Below, piece after piece: positions 10,095 through 20,231 of a stretch of 43,037 nucleotides of DNA. Where the stretch lies: NCBI GenBank assembly GCA_946611235.1, contig CAMODE010000036.1:1-43037 (forward strand), written 5' to 3'. Made by a program: the position numbers and the translations under genes. This DNA comes from an uncultured Caryophanales bacterium (lineage in GTDB: Bacteria; Bacillota_I; Bacilli_A; RF39; UBA660). The number at the start of each line of letters is the position of its first letter. The first letter of the stretch is position 1. The notes under the pieces are model-generated. The model saw only the letters and a program-made list of their open reading frames with translations, was not told where the DNA came from and made no database searches.

Positions 10095-10168
10095 ATTATT
10101 CCTCTTTTCAGTATTTATTATAATATATAATTAATTAAATGTAAACTTAAAAAATTATCTTTTTATAT

Positions 10169-10660
10169 TTATTCTTTCTCATTAAATAATCCATCTATCT
10201 CTTTTATATATATTTTTTTATTATCAATATCTACTTTATCTATTAAATTATACGGTACTAAGTACTCTTTATCATTATTATTTATTACTAATAAAACTGT
10301 TTTATCATATCTTTCAATATTATTAACTATTCCTTTATACTCATTATCTACATAAGTATTAAGTCCTATAATATCTTCATCTAAATAATTATTATCCAGT
10401 ATAATATCATCTTTATCTACATAGACATACTTACCTTTATATTTAAGTACTTCATTTATATTAGAATAACCATTCATCGTAATCATATCGAAGTTTTTAT
10501 GTACTCGGTATGTACTAATTACTTCTTTATCATTTTTATTTATATATATATTCATACCTTTAATAAATACTTTATCTTTATAAGGAAAGTTTGATAGTAT
10601 TCTTATTTCTCCTTTAATTCCATGTGTATTTACTATCTTACCTATTTTAATTAATTCCAT
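10169..10660 (-). CDS. rimM: 16S rRNA processing protein
   Basis: 'IGKIVNTHGIKGEIRI', C-terminal PRC-barrel-like region, adjacent to trmD. Confidence 0.9.
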   Translation of the reverse strand: MELIKIGKIVNTHGIKGEIRILSNFPYKDKVFIKGMNIYINKNDKEVISTYRVHKNFDMITMNGYSNINEVLKYKGKYVYVDKDDIILDNNYLDEDIIGLNTYVDNEYKGIVNNIERYDKTVLLVINNNDKEYLVPYNLIDKVDIDNKKIYIKEIDGLFNEKE

Positions 10661-10685
10661 TATTTATTCCTCATTTCATGTATAA

Positions 10686-11951
10686 TTAATCTTTAAGGCA
10701 ACCTATAGGTACAACTAAAACACCACTTTCGGTCGTATATGCCATTTCTGTTCCAGTAATTATCATTAATAAACTTGGTTTAATTTTTATATCACTATCG
10801 TTTATCAATTTATTTAACTGTAAAAGATGTTTTTCTGCCTCAGCAACTCTTGAACCACTTAACTTTATTTCCACTAATGCATATTTTCCATTTTCAAAAT
10901 GAATAATATTATCACATTCTAATCCATATCTATCACGATAATGCTTTAAAGAACCCCCAATTTTCCCGGCATAAATGCTTAAATCTCTATTCACTAAATT
11001 TTCAAATAGCAAACCAAAAGTATTTATATCAAGCATTAACTCACTTTTAGAGCAGCCAAGAGCAGCCACTGCTAAAGAAGGTTCAACAAAACTCTTTTTG
11101 GGAGACATTCTAATAGCAGTTTTACTTCTTATATTAGGATTCCAAGCTTCAATATCTTCGATAATGAATAGCCTTCTAAAAACTTTTAAATAATTAATTA
11201 TTGTAGTATCACTGACATCTGAAAAATTTGCTTTTACATCATCATACATTGATTTGTCTGAGTCAATCGTAGAAACTTGTCTAGCATATGCGCGAAGTAT
11301 TGCTCTAGCTAACTTAGGATCTCTTTTAATATTATCAACCTTTGAAATATCAGATTCACATAAAACATCTAAATAATTTTTTGATATTTGTAAAGCCAAT
11401 TTTTCATCTAAATTAATTGAATTTGGAAATCCACCGCGACATAAGACATAAGCTATTTTTTCATAATCTAAATCAGTACTAATTCCATCGATATCTCTTT
11501 TACCATTCATTAAATCTAATAAAGAAATTTTACCATTAGAATCACCAGATTCATACAAAGACATGGTTTTCATATTAATAATTGCAAATCTACCAACACC
11601 ACTATGTAAAGAATCACTATCTACTGGAGTAGCAGACCCTGTTAAAATAAATTGATTTGTTAGGCCTGTATTATCAACAGAATATCTAACGGCATTCCAA
11701 AGTTTTGGAGCAATTTGCCATTCATCTATCAATCTAGGTTTATCTCCTTCGAGCAATAAAGACGGCTTTGTATTAGCAAGTTCAATATAGTTATCTTGTA
11801 AATCTGGATTTTGCATTTCTAAAACACTACTGGCAACCTGTTTTGCACTTGTTGTTTTTCCGCACCATTTTGGTCCTTTTATCTGTACTGCTCCAGCAAT
11901 TGACAATTTACTTTTTAATTCATCATCAATAATTCTTTTTAAATATCCCAT
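10686..11951 (-). CDS. AAA_14/DUF4143-family ATPase
   Basis: 'IKGPKWCGKTTSAKQVASS', 'LLEGDKPRLIDEWQIAPKLWNAVR', 'FILTGSATPVD', C-terminal 'FLFENLVNRDL...GLECDNIIHFENGKYALVEIKLS'-type nuclease-like domain. Confidence 0.9.
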   Translation of the reverse strand: MGYLKRIIDDELKSKLSIAGAVQIKGPKWCGKTTSAKQVASSVLEMQNPDLQDNYIELANTKPSLLLEGDKPRLIDEWQIAPKLWNAVRYSVDNTGLTNQFILTGSATPVDSDSLHSGVGRFAIINMKTMSLYESGDSNGKISLLDLMNGKRDIDGISTDLDYEKIAYVLCRGGFPNSINLDEKLALQISKNYLDVLCESDISKVDNIKRDPKLARAILRAYARQVSTIDSDKSMYDDVKANFSDVSDTTIINYLKVFRRLFIIEDIEAWNPNIRSKTAIRMSPKKSFVEPSLAVAALGCSKSELMLDINTFGLLFENLVNRDLSIYAGKIGGSLKHYRDRYGLECDNIIHFENGKYALVEIKLSGSRVAEAEKHLLQLNKLINDSDIKIKPSLLMIITGTEMAYTTESGVLVVPIGCLKD

Positions 11952-12096
11952 TTATTATATCCTCCTCATATCTATATATATAAATTATATCATATTAAAA
12001 AAATATTTCAATAAATAATGGTATTTTTTGTGGAAATTTATTGTAATAATTTGTGGCATTTTGTTATAATGATTTGTGGTGAATAATTAGCCTTAA

Positions 12097-12876
12097 CTAT
12101 TTATTCCTCATTTCATATAAAAGTATTGATGCAGCAACAGCGGCATTTAAACTTTCGACCCTATTATCTATAGCAATATATAAATTTTTATCACATAATA
12201 ATTCTATTTCACTACTCATACCATTACCTTCATTACCGATAATAAGAGCGTATTTATCCTTCTTTTCAATATCTTTAACATTTATTCCATTATCTACTTT
12301 AGTACCATATATAGTATAATTGTTACTTTTTAAGTCTTTAATAAATGGTATTAAATCTCTTACAATAATATTAATATGAAACATCATTCCCTGTGTACTT
12401 CTTATTACCTTCGGATTATATAAATCTACGGTTTTAGTACTAAGTACTATTGTATCAATACCGAAGGCTAAACTTGATCGAATAATTGTCCCAAGATTTC
12501 CTGGATCTTGAATATCTTCAAGTATTAATAACTTATTACCAATAGCTCCCTCTTCTTTTTTAGAACATACTCCTATTACATTTGGGATACTATCAGTGCT
12601 AGATAGTTTCTTCATTACCTCTTTACTAATAAAAGTAATTCGAGAGTCCATTGAAAAGTCATCACCTATTAAAGGAAGAACCTCTATTAATATTCCTTCT
12701 TTATAGGCTTCATATATTAGATGCTCTCCTTCAATTAAATATTTATTAGTATTATCTCGATATTTCTTTTCTTTTAATTTGCATAATTCTTTAATATGAT
12801 TATTATTAACTGATGTAATATTTTCCATTACTTCTTCACCTATAAATATTATAATATAAAATAAAAAAAGAAACAA
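12097..12876 (-). CDS. SpoU/TrmH-family RNA methyltransferase (likely start MENITS at 12828)
   Basis: 'LILEDIQDPGNLGTIIRSSLAFGIDTIVLS', 'LIIGNEGNGMSSEI', 'ESLNAAVAASILLYE'. Confidence 0.92.
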   Translation of the reverse strand: MFLFLFYIIIFIGEEVMENITSVNNNHIKELCKLKEKKYRDNTNKYLIEGEHLIYEAYKEGILIEVLPLIGDDFSMDSRITFISKEVMKKLSSTDSIPNVIGVCSKKEEGAIGNKLLILEDIQDPGNLGTIIRSSLAFGIDTIVLSTKTVDLYNPKVIRSTQGMMFHINIIVRDLIPFIKDLKSNNYTIYGTKVDNGINVKDIEKKDKYALIIGNEGNGMSSEIELLCDKNLYIAIDNRVESLNAAVAASILLYEMRNK

Positions 12877-12896
12877 TTATTATCTATGTTTCTTTT
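12862..12896 (-). terminator. Rho-independent terminator after the YgjP-like gene
   Basis: On the minus strand: AAAGAAACATAGATAATAATTGTTTCTTTTTTT. Confidence 0.6.
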
Positions 12897-13534
12897 TAGG
12901 TATTTTTAAGATTTTTTCTCACCATTTTATAATTAGGATAATACTTCGATACCAAATTCCAAAAATCTTTAGAATGATTAGGATAAATAAAATGCGAAAG
13001 TTCATGTACTATTACATAATCTAGAGCGTCAATCTTATATTTAGATAATTCTAAATTTAGAGTAATATTATGATTCTTAATATTACATACTCCCCATCTA
13101 CTAGTCATTTTTCTAATTTTCAAATTAGGAACTGGTATATTCTCAGTAAAGATATTATACCAATAATCTAATCTTTCTTGATAGATAGTAGATATATACT
13201 TAGATAGAAACTTATTCAAAGTTTTATCATCTTTTGTATATATTTTATTATTATCTATTTCAGTATTAGGTAATCCATATACTATATCATAATTTATACC
13301 AAATAATTTGAATGAGGTATCTTTTATTTTTTTGTTATATTTATCTAAATTCTTATTAATAAAAGAAGTATTATCTTTAATTAACTTCTCGATCTTACTT
13401 TTACTTACTAGGTAGTTAGTGGTAATCACAATCTTACCATCTTTTACTCTTAGATAAGTATTTTTATTATTTTTTTTTATTATTTCTATTGGGTAATTAT
13501 TATTATTGTAAGGATAAATCATTTTAGTCACCAT
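12896..13534 (-). CDS. YgjP-like (DUF45) metallopeptidase
   Basis: 'LDYVIVHELSHFIYPNHSKDFWNLV' HExxH motif with downstream conserved region. Confidence 0.85.
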   Translation of the reverse strand: MVTKMIYPYNNNNYPIEIIKKNNKNTYLRVKDGKIVITTNYLVSKSKIEKLIKDNTSFINKNLDKYNKKIKDTSFKLFGINYDIVYGLPNTEIDNNKIYTKDDKTLNKFLSKYISTIYQERLDYWYNIFTENIPVPNLKIRKMTSRWGVCNIKNHNITLNLELSKYKIDALDYVIVHELSHFIYPNHSKDFWNLVSKYYPNYKMVRKNLKNT

Positions 13535-14018
13535 CGATTGTATTTATTTTTTCAATAGATAATATTTTAGAAACTATGCTATAGGGAAATTCCCTTAAAA
13601 GATTATTATATTCTTTTACTTTTTCGTTATATATTCCTTCGGCATATTCTATTTTATTATTATATTTATTATATTCTTCTTTTAATTTATCTATTTTTCC
13701 ATTATTATATTGTTCAAATGCTCGATTAAGAGTATAATCTACATCTTTTAACAAAAGAATTCTTTTATTATTATTATCTGCTTTTAATAATTTTTCTGAT
13801 AGTATGGAAAGTTCTTCAGATAGATTAGGATCTTTAACTACACTATTTAATTCTTTTATAATACTAATATACTTTTTAATAGATGTATCTATTGGTTTAA
13901 ACTTTTTGAAAGTATTATTCTGTGATAATATTATTCTATTATATAGTGTTATTGAATAAATAGATACAAATAGTAATATAGCTATTATTAAAATTACAAT
14001 AACTGCTGGTAAATCCAT
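13524..14018 (-). CDS. LemA-like membrane protein
   Basis: N-terminal TM plus 'SLYNRII...' and C-terminal 'IYNEKVKEYNNLLREFPYSIVSKIL', typical of LemA proteins. Confidence 0.7.
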   Translation of the reverse strand: MDLPAVIVILIIAILLFVSIYSITLYNRIILSQNNTFKKFKPIDTSIKKYISIIKELNSVVKDPNLSEELSILSEKLLKADNNNKRILLLKDVDYTLNRAFEQYNNGKIDKLKEEYNKYNNKIEYAEGIYNEKVKEYNNLLREFPYSIVSKILSIEKINTIDGD

Positions 14019-14070
14019 ATCACACTCTCCCTATTATTAATATAGCAAATTTTTATGAATAAGTAAATAA

Positions 14071-14841
14071 TCATTTGCTATTTTTTGTTATTTTTATTAC
14101 TCCTATTATACCAATTATTATTAATAATATAGATACTATTTGACTTATTCTAATATTTAAAAAGTATAAACTATCTGTTCGAAGTCCTTCAATTAAGAAT
14201 CTTCCTATTCCATACCATATAAAGTAAGTAAATAGTAGTTTACCTGGATGATTATAATTATCTTTTTTTCTTATAATTAAAAGAATTATAAATCCTATTA
14301 TACACCATATTGATTCGTATAAAAAGGTTGGTATATAGTAATTATTATTTATATACATTCCTTTTATTATAAAATTTGGTAAATGTAATTTTTGTAAGTG
14401 TTCTAAAGTAGTAATACTACCATGTGCTTCGCTATTAAAGAAATTACCCCATCTTCCTATTGATTGCCCTAATATTAAGTAAGGAACTAATGTATCTAAT
14501 ACTAATAATGATTTTTTTTCTTTTTTCTTTGAATAGTATATTATAAATATAATTGAAGAGATTACTGCTCCATAGATAGCTAGTCCTCCTTCCCATATTT
14601 TAAATATATCTAGGATATTATCTTTAAATATACTAAAATTAAATAGTACATAATATGTACGGGCCCCTAGTATAGCTACTATTACTAAATAAAATACTAA
14701 ATCTGAAATGTATTTTTTGCCTAATCCATTTTTTTCCGCTTCTTTTGAAGAAAAGTAATACCCTATTAAAACACTTATTATTATTAAAACAGAATACCAG
14801 TATATGGTAATTGGGCCTATACTAAAAAATACTCTATTCAT
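14071..14841 (-). CDS. lgt: Prolipoprotein diacylglyceryl transferase
   Basis: 'IGPITIYWYSVLIIISVLIGYY', 'GGLAIYGAVI', 'GQSIGRWGNFFNSEAHG', 'PTFLYESIW', 'RFLIEGLRTDSL'. Confidence 0.97.
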   Translation of the reverse strand: MNRVFFSIGPITIYWYSVLIIISVLIGYYFSSKEAEKNGLGKKYISDLVFYLVIVAILGARTYYVLFNFSIFKDNILDIFKIWEGGLAIYGAVISSIIFIIYYSKKKEKKSLLVLDTLVPYLILGQSIGRWGNFFNSEAHGSITTLEHLQKLHLPNFIIKGMYINNNYYIPTFLYESIWCIIGFIILLIIRKKDNYNHPGKLLFTYFIWYGIGRFLIEGLRTDSLYFLNIRISQIVSILLIIIGIIGVIKITKNSK

Positions 14842-14891
14842 GCTATCACCTTTATATATATGATAACATAAATAATTATGAAAAAAAAGAG

Positions 14892-15218
14892 TTATCTTGT
14901 AATATAGATATCTCTTATCTTGTCTATAGGAATATATTCTCCATCAAAAGTAATTAAATTTGTTTTTGTTTTACCAACAATCCTTTTATCATATTTACCT
15001 TCATCGGTAATAATAGTTACATCCATCTTATAAATATAATTAGGAGAATTAAATATATTATATATTTTTTGTTCTACTGTGAAATTACTATTAATTATTT
15101 TTTCTTTGGTATTATTATAAGTATTTTCTATTTTATGATATAAAGTAGAAAATACTTTTCGATTATTAGTAAAATCTTTATCTAATTTATTATGATAAGT
15201 TTTAGGTAATTCTTTCAT
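14892..15218 (-). CDS. Hypothetical protein
   Basis: ORF with plausible upstream RBS region; no family recognised. Confidence 0.55.
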   Translation of the reverse strand: MKELPKTYHNKLDKDFTNNRKVFSTLYHKIENTYNNTKEKIINSNFTVEQKIYNIFNSPNYIYKMDVTIITDEGKYDKRIVGKTKTNLITFDGEYIPIDKIRDIYITR

Positions 15219-15277
15219 ATGTCACCTCTTAGTAAATTATATGTTTTTATTTTATAGATATTTATTATTTTTTTATT

Positions 15278-16441
15278 TTGTGGTATCATAAAAAAGAAAG
15301 GATGTTATATATGCATAAAGAATCTAAATTTAAAGTTGAAAAAAGTATTTTAATACCTATTATCTTATTTGCTATAATAAGTATATTTACGATATATGCA
15401 ACTCGCAGTTTAATTGCAGATGATCTTCAAAACTTATATTTAAAACAATTACTATGGTATGGTGTTGGTTTTATTATTGCCTATTTAATGATGACAGTTG
15501 GTAATAAATTTTTATATAATAATGCCTATATTTTTTATTTAATAGGAGTAATAATGCTCATAATGGTATTAATTTTTGGTAAAGAAATTAATAATGCCAG
15601 ATGTTGGTTTGTTATTCCTTTTATTGGTAGTTTTCAGCCATCAGAGTTTATGAAAATATTTTTAATAATTATATTATCTAGGATGATAACTGATTTTAAA
15701 GAAGAAAAAAGAAATACTGATGTTAGTGATGAATTTAGATTTTTAATTAAGATATTAGTAATAGTAGGAATACCTTCAATATTAACTTTTATTGAGCCTG
15801 ATACAGGAGCAGTTCTTATTTATTTTATAATAACTATTGTTATGTTATTTGTTGGAGGATTTAAAAGTAGATGGTTTTTAATAACTCTTGGATTTCTATT
15901 AGTTTTTGGTGGAGCATTCTTAAGTATATATTTCTTTAAGCAAGATTTATTTATTAAATTATTTGGTACTAGTTTCTTTTACCGAATGGATCGAATATTA
16001 AATTGGTCTAATTCTAGTGGACTACAACTAACTAATGGTCTTACCGCTATTGGTTCTGCTGGTTTATTTGGTCATGGTTTTAATCATACACCGATATATT
16101 TTCCAGAAATGCAAACTGATTTTATCTTTGCTGTATTCTCATCTAATTTTGGTTTAATTGGTGCTTTTATTCTTATTGGTTTATTAATCTTTTTTGATTT
16201 TAGTATAATATCGCTTGCAGGTAAATCACCTAGTATAGGTGATAAGTTATCTGTTGGAGGAATAATAGCGGTACTATTATTTCAACAAATACAAAATATT
16301 GGTATGACTATTGGTCTTCTTCCAATTATGGGAATTACCTTACCATTTATATCATACGGAGGTTCATCACTTCTATCTTATATGATATTAGTTGGAATGC
16401 TATTTAACATATCAAATGATAGTTTAAGATTTAAAAATTAA
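15278..16441 (+). CDS. FtsW/RodA/SpoVE-family SEDS protein (likely start ATG 15311)
   Basis: Multi-pass protein with 'FQPSEFMKIFLIIILSR', 'EPDTGAVLIYF', 'GLFGHGFN', 'TDFIFAVFSSNFGLIGA', 'ISYGGSSLLSYMILVGML'; AAAGAAAGG RBS before 15311. Confidence 0.93.
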   Translation: MWYHKKERMLYMHKESKFKVEKSILIPIILFAIISIFTIYATRSLIADDLQNLYLKQLLWYGVGFIIAYLMMTVGNKFLYNNAYIFYLIGVIMLIMVLIFGKEINNARCWFVIPFIGSFQPSEFMKIFLIIILSRMITDFKEEKRNTDVSDEFRFLIKILVIVGIPSILTFIEPDTGAVLIYFIITIVMLFVGGFKSRWFLITLGFLLVFGGAFLSIYFFKQDLFIKLFGTSFFYRMDRILNWSNSSGLQLTNGLTAIGSAGLFGHGFNHTPIYFPEMQTDFIFAVFSSNFGLIGAFILIGLLIFFDFSIISLAGKSPSIGDKLSVGGIIAVLLFQQIQNIGMTIGLLPIMGITLPFISYGGSSLLSYMILVGMLFNISNDSLRFKN

Positions 16442-16464
16442 AAAGAGGATTAATCCTCTTTTTT
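16441..16464. terminator. Bidirectional terminator between convergent genes
   Basis: AAAAGAGGATTAATCCTCTTTTTT palindrome at the convergent stop codons. Confidence 0.85.
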
Positions 16465-17487
16465 CATATTATTTTCTATTTCTTTTATTTCTTCGATTGT
16501 CTTACATGATACTTTAGAAATATATTCATAGTCAGTATTTTCTTTAAGCATATTCTGTATCATCTCAATAGTTTTTTGTTCAATGCCTTCTGCGCGACCT
16601 TCTGCGCGACCTTCCGCACGTCCTTCTGCGCGGCCTTCTTCGCGGCCTTCTTCGCGGCCTTCTTCAAGTCCTGTTTTTCTTGCATCTTCTTTAACATTAT
16701 GTTCAACTAAAGCATCCATCTTTTCTTTTTCCCAGTAATGAATATTATATAGTAGTTCCTCATTAGTCATAGCAATCACATCCTCCATAAATTTACTTAG
16801 TTCTTTTTCAGTTAATATTTTACTCATTATCTCATATAGTTCTGTATATTTTGTGCTCATTAATCCTGCCATAAATATTTCTGAAAACTTCATTTCTTCA
16901 CCACCATTATAATATAAGTCATAAAAATATGCAAGATTTGCTGAATACTTTTCTATTCTATCAGAGGTAATTACATCATTTATTCGATCATATTCTACTA
17001 TATTAGATAAACCAACATCTTTATCCTCTTCATCACTAGCATTTAGATTTAATTGATATAAATACTCTGTATCAAAGTCTTCAATATAATTATCATTAAC
17101 TTCTAATCTTAAAGTATCTATTCTTTCTAAATATAAATCATTTCTTATTTTTACTGTTTGATATTTTTTTCTATTTACTTCAATCTGAATTAAATATTTA
17201 CTACCAAACTTAACTTTAATATCGACAACTCTGCCTTTTTCTTTTATATTTCCTTTAATTAATTCTTTATCTAAAAAGACAATAGAATTATCTTTATCTA
17301 TTTTTAAATTCATCAAATCAATAAGAAACTTTTCTAATATGTTAGCGTTTTTCTGCATAACAGATTTAAACATAAAATCTCTAGTTAGGGGAATAAATTT
17401 TACCTTCTTATCTATTTCTTTTAAATAATTTAAGTCTATTTTTTCTTTTAGCATATAATCCTTCTTTCCATCACAAATTGAACCCAT
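16450..17487 (-). CDS. Rpn/PDDEXK_2-family PD-(D/E)XK nuclease-like protein (likely start MLKEKI at 17454)
   Basis: 'VKFIPLTRDFMFKSVMQKNANILEKFLIDLMN', 'YLIQIEVNRKK', C-terminal GREEGREEGRAEGRAEGRAEGRAEG repeats. Confidence 0.85.
   Translation of the reverse strand: MGSICDGKKDYMLKEKIDLNYLKEIDKKVKFIPLTRDFMFKSVMQKNANILEKFLIDLMNLKIDKDNSIVFLDKELIKGNIKEKGRVVDIKVKFGSKYLIQIEVNRKKYQTVKIRNDLYLERIDTLRLEVNDNYIEDFDTEYLYQLNLNASDEEDKDVGLSNIVEYDRINDVITSDRIEKYSANLAYFYDLYYNGGEEMKFSEIFMAGLMSTKYTELYEIMSKILTEKELSKFMEDVIAMTNEELLYNIHYWEKEKMDALVEHNVKEDARKTGLEEGREEGREEGRAEGRAEGRAEGRAEGIEQKTIEMIQNMLKENTDYEYISKVSCKTIEEIKEIENNMKKED
16586..16669 (-). repeat. Seven 12-bp in-frame tandem repeat units inside the Rpn-like gene
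   Basis: Units CCTTCTGCGCGA, CCTTCTGCGCGA, CCTTCCGCACGT, CCTTCTGCGCGG, CCTTCTTCGCGG, CCTTCTTCGCGG, CCTTCTTCAAGT. Confidence 0.95.
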
Positions 17488-17656
17488 TGCTATTCTTTAT
17501 GATAATTAGTTTCATTTCATATATGTACCTCCTCATAGTAATATCAGTCAAAAGGTACCTATTTTTGTAAAAATTTGATAAATTTCTTTAAAAATTATTT
17601 ATTTTGATACACTTGTATGTCAAATTTATGTAAAGCGAACAAAAAACACATACAAA

Positions 17657-17682
17657 AAAAGACTCTCAATAGAGAATCTTAT
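17657..17682 (-). terminator. Rho-independent terminator after the dacF-spmA-spmB-like operon
   Basis: Minus strand AGATTCTCTATTGAGAGTCTTTTTTT just past the spmB stop. Confidence 0.8.
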
Positions 17683-17685
17683 TTA

Positions 17686-18198
17686 CTAATAAAATATAAC
17701 ATTAATTATTATTATAGAAATTATAATGCATAATAGATCAGCCAGTAACCCTACTATTAAAGCATATTTCATTTTTTTTATGTTAATGCTACCAAAGTAT
17801 AATGAAATAATATAAATAGTAGTATCCGTAGATCCTCCTATTACACTAGATATTCTACCTATATAAGAGTCAGGATGATATTTACTTAAGATATCATTTA
17901 AGATAACGATAGAACTAGAACCAGATACAGGTTTCATTAAAGCAAGAGGTAGTATTTCACTTGGAAAAGAAAAAAATTTTAATAAAGGACTGAATAATTT
18001 ACCAATATCAAGTAGTAAATTACTATTAGTTAGTATTGTAATAGCTATTACCATTGCAAATATTGTAGGAAATAATTTGAATGTTACATTAATTCCTTCT
18101 TTTACCCCTTCAATAAAAGTATCAAAAATATCTACTTTTTTATATAATCCATATATAATTATAAACACAACCATTATTGGTACTAAATAATTACACAT
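17686..18198 (-). CDS. spmB: Spore maturation protein B-like nucleoside-recognition/Gate protein
   Basis: 'VDIFDTFIEGVKEGINVTFKLFPTIFAMVIAI', 'MKPVSGSSSIVILNDILSKYHPDSYIGRISSVIGGSTDTTIYIISLYFGS'. Confidence 0.9.
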   Translation of the reverse strand: MCNYLVPIMVVFIIIYGLYKKVDIFDTFIEGVKEGINVTFKLFPTIFAMVIAITILTNSNLLLDIGKLFSPLLKFFSFPSEILPLALMKPVSGSSSIVILNDILSKYHPDSYIGRISSVIGGSTDTTIYIISLYFGSINIKKMKYALIVGLLADLLCIIISIIIINVIFY

Positions 18199-18778
18199 AT
18201 CTTTTTCTCCATAGAAGGTAAAATAATCTATCTATTATTAAAGCAAATACAACCGATAAAAAAGTTGTAATAATAGAGGCACTAATTATTTCATTAGGAT
18301 TAGATGAACCATTTAACACTCTAAGACTAATAACAGTAGTAGGAATAATAGTAACTGATGCTGTATTAATAACTAAGAAAGTAATCATACTTCTCGAAGC
18401 AACATCACTATTATTATTTAATCTTTTTAATTCCTTCATTGTCTTTAATCCAAAAGGAGTAGCAGCGTTCCCTAGCCCCATCATATTCATAACAATATTT
18501 AAAGATATATAACCAATCGCAGGATCACCTTTGGGTATTTCAGGAAATAAGAATCTTACTAAAGGAGATAGTTTATTAGATAGAATATCAAGTAGTCCAC
18601 TTTTCTTAGCTATATTCATTACTCCAAGCCATAAACAGATAATACTTCCAATACTAAATATCATATCAATAGATTTAGTACCACTAGTTATAAGAGTATT
18701 AGATAGATTAGTGTCTCCTTTATATATAGAGTAAAGTACCCCTATTAAGATAAAAAAAGACCATATATAATTAATCAT
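18191..18778 (-). CDS. spmA: Spore maturation protein A-like
   Basis: 'MINYIWSFFILIGVLYSIYKG', 'NIVMNMMGLGNAATPFGLKTMKELKRLN', 'ASVTIIPTTVISLR'; overlaps spmB. Confidence 0.9.
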   Translation of the reverse strand: MINYIWSFFILIGVLYSIYKGDTNLSNTLITSGTKSIDMIFSIGSIICLWLGVMNIAKKSGLLDILSNKLSPLVRFLFPEIPKGDPAIGYISLNIVMNMMGLGNAATPFGLKTMKELKRLNNNSDVASRSMITFLVINTASVTIIPTTVISLRVLNGSSNPNEIISASIITTFLSVVFALIIDRLFYLLWRKRYV

Positions 18779-19862
18779 TAAACCACTCTTTTATCCTAGT
18801 AAAGAAATTTTTCTTTTCTTTTTTATTATTATTCTTTATTATAAAAATATCTTCTTCATTTATTAAATAATTATCTAAATAAATCTTAATTACACCTATT
18901 TTTTCATTATCAGTAATATTCTCCTTCTTATCTAAAATAATATGACTTGTAAGAGATTTAGTTTCATTATTCTTAAGGGGTATATATACATCCCTCTTTA
19001 TATATAAAGTATCATTATTATAATAAGATTCTCCTGGCAAAACAAATTTATCTTTATTTAATACTTTATAAGAATCATAATTATCTTTAGCATAATTATA
19101 TAGTTCTAAATGCGTATTCCAATCATCTGAGTCTCTTATGGTTACAGCAATTAAATTCATATTATTAATATTGGCACTAGATACCAAGGTTCTTCCTGAT
19201 TCTTCGGTATAACCAGTTTTACCACCAGTAATAAAATCATACTTAAGTAATTTGTTTTTATTATTCCATATATATGTTTTCTTATTAGTAGTTACTTTAT
19301 ATTTCTTAGTACTAACTATTTCTCTATATATATCATATTGCATAGCATATCTGGTAAGAAGAGCCATATCATATACCGAAGAATAGTTACCACTAGGAGT
19401 AGGAAGACCACTAGGGTTATAAAAGATGGTATTCTTCATACCTATTTCTTTAGCCTTATTATTCATCATCTTAACAAATTCTTCTTCACTACCACCAACA
19501 TATGTTGCAATCATACTCGCAGCATCATTACCACTTCTAAGCATAAGTCCATATAACAAATCTTTTAATGTTATCTCTTCTCCTTCTTCAATATAAATAC
19601 CCGATCCGTATGCTTTCTTAATTGAAGAATCCACTACTACTAGATTATCTAATTTACCAGATTCAATAGCAAGAACACAAGTCATTATCTTTGTAATAGA
19701 AGCTATTAATCTCTTAGAATCCTTATCTTTAGAAAGTAGTACTCTACCAGTATTAGCATCCATTAATATATAAGAATAAGCACTATTAGTAGAAGCTTCT
19801 ACTCTTCCTACAAATATAATTAATAATAATAAAAATAATAATTGTTTCTTCATATAATTCAC
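18771..19862 (-). CDS. D-alanyl-D-alanine carboxypeptidase (S11, DacF/DacB-like)
   Basis: 'ASITKIMTCVLAIE' SxxK, 'SGND' SxN, 'KTGYTEESGRTLVSSA' KTG motifs; N-terminal signal peptide. Confidence 0.93.
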   Translation of the reverse strand: MNYMKKQLLFLLLLIIFVGRVEASTNSAYSYILMDANTGRVLLSKDKDSKRLIASITKIMTCVLAIESGKLDNLVVVDSSIKKAYGSGIYIEEGEEITLKDLLYGLMLRSGNDAASMIATYVGGSEEEFVKMMNNKAKEIGMKNTIFYNPSGLPTPSGNYSSVYDMALLTRYAMQYDIYREIVSTKKYKVTTNKKTYIWNNKNKLLKYDFITGGKTGYTEESGRTLVSSANINNMNLIAVTIRDSDDWNTHLELYNYAKDNYDSYKVLNKDKFVLPGESYYNNDTLYIKRDVYIPLKNNETKSLTSHIILDKKENITDNEKIGVIKIYLDNYLINEEDIFIIKNNNKKEKKNFFTRIKEWFND

Positions 19863-19927
19863 CTATTTAATTTTATTATAAAAAAAAGAAATAATACTTT
19901 TAAATTATTTCTTATAGTTAAAAATTA

Positions 19928-20231
19928 CTAAAATAGTTCTGAATGACTGCCAGTAGAAACAAGTACTAAAATAAGTTCATTATCTATATATTGATAAACT
20001 AATAACCAATCTTGGTTCAATATGACATTCACCACAATTTTTATAATACTTACTATTAACTAGCATATGATTCCTATATTTTTCTTCTAATTATAAGCCA
20101 TTAGCTAATTTATTTACAACATACTTTAATTTTTTAACATCCTTGCCTTGTTTTTTTATTTTCTTATAATTCCTTTTAAAATCACTAGTATATTTAATTT
20201 GATATTTTACTTTAGTTTTAATATCAATCAT
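19928..20231 (-). pseudogene. YafQ-like type II toxin, inactivated
   Basis: Hand translation: MIDIKTKVKYQIKYTSDFKRNYKKIKKQGKDVKKLKYVVNKLANGL*LEEKYRNHMLVNSKYYKNCGECHIEP/(frameshift)/DWLLVYQYIDNELILVLVSTGSHSELF*; TAA at 20091-20093 and +1 nt near 20011-20013. Confidence 0.85.

Noticed and set aside
10686-11951. DUF4143 ATPase as part of a defence system
   Set aside because: These ATPases are common singletons in gut Firmicutes, and no neighbouring defence genes support the idea.
16586-16669. Possible CRISPR-like array
   Set aside because: 12-bp units without spacers encoding G-R-A/E-E inside a coding sequence. No CRISPR array was seen in the window.
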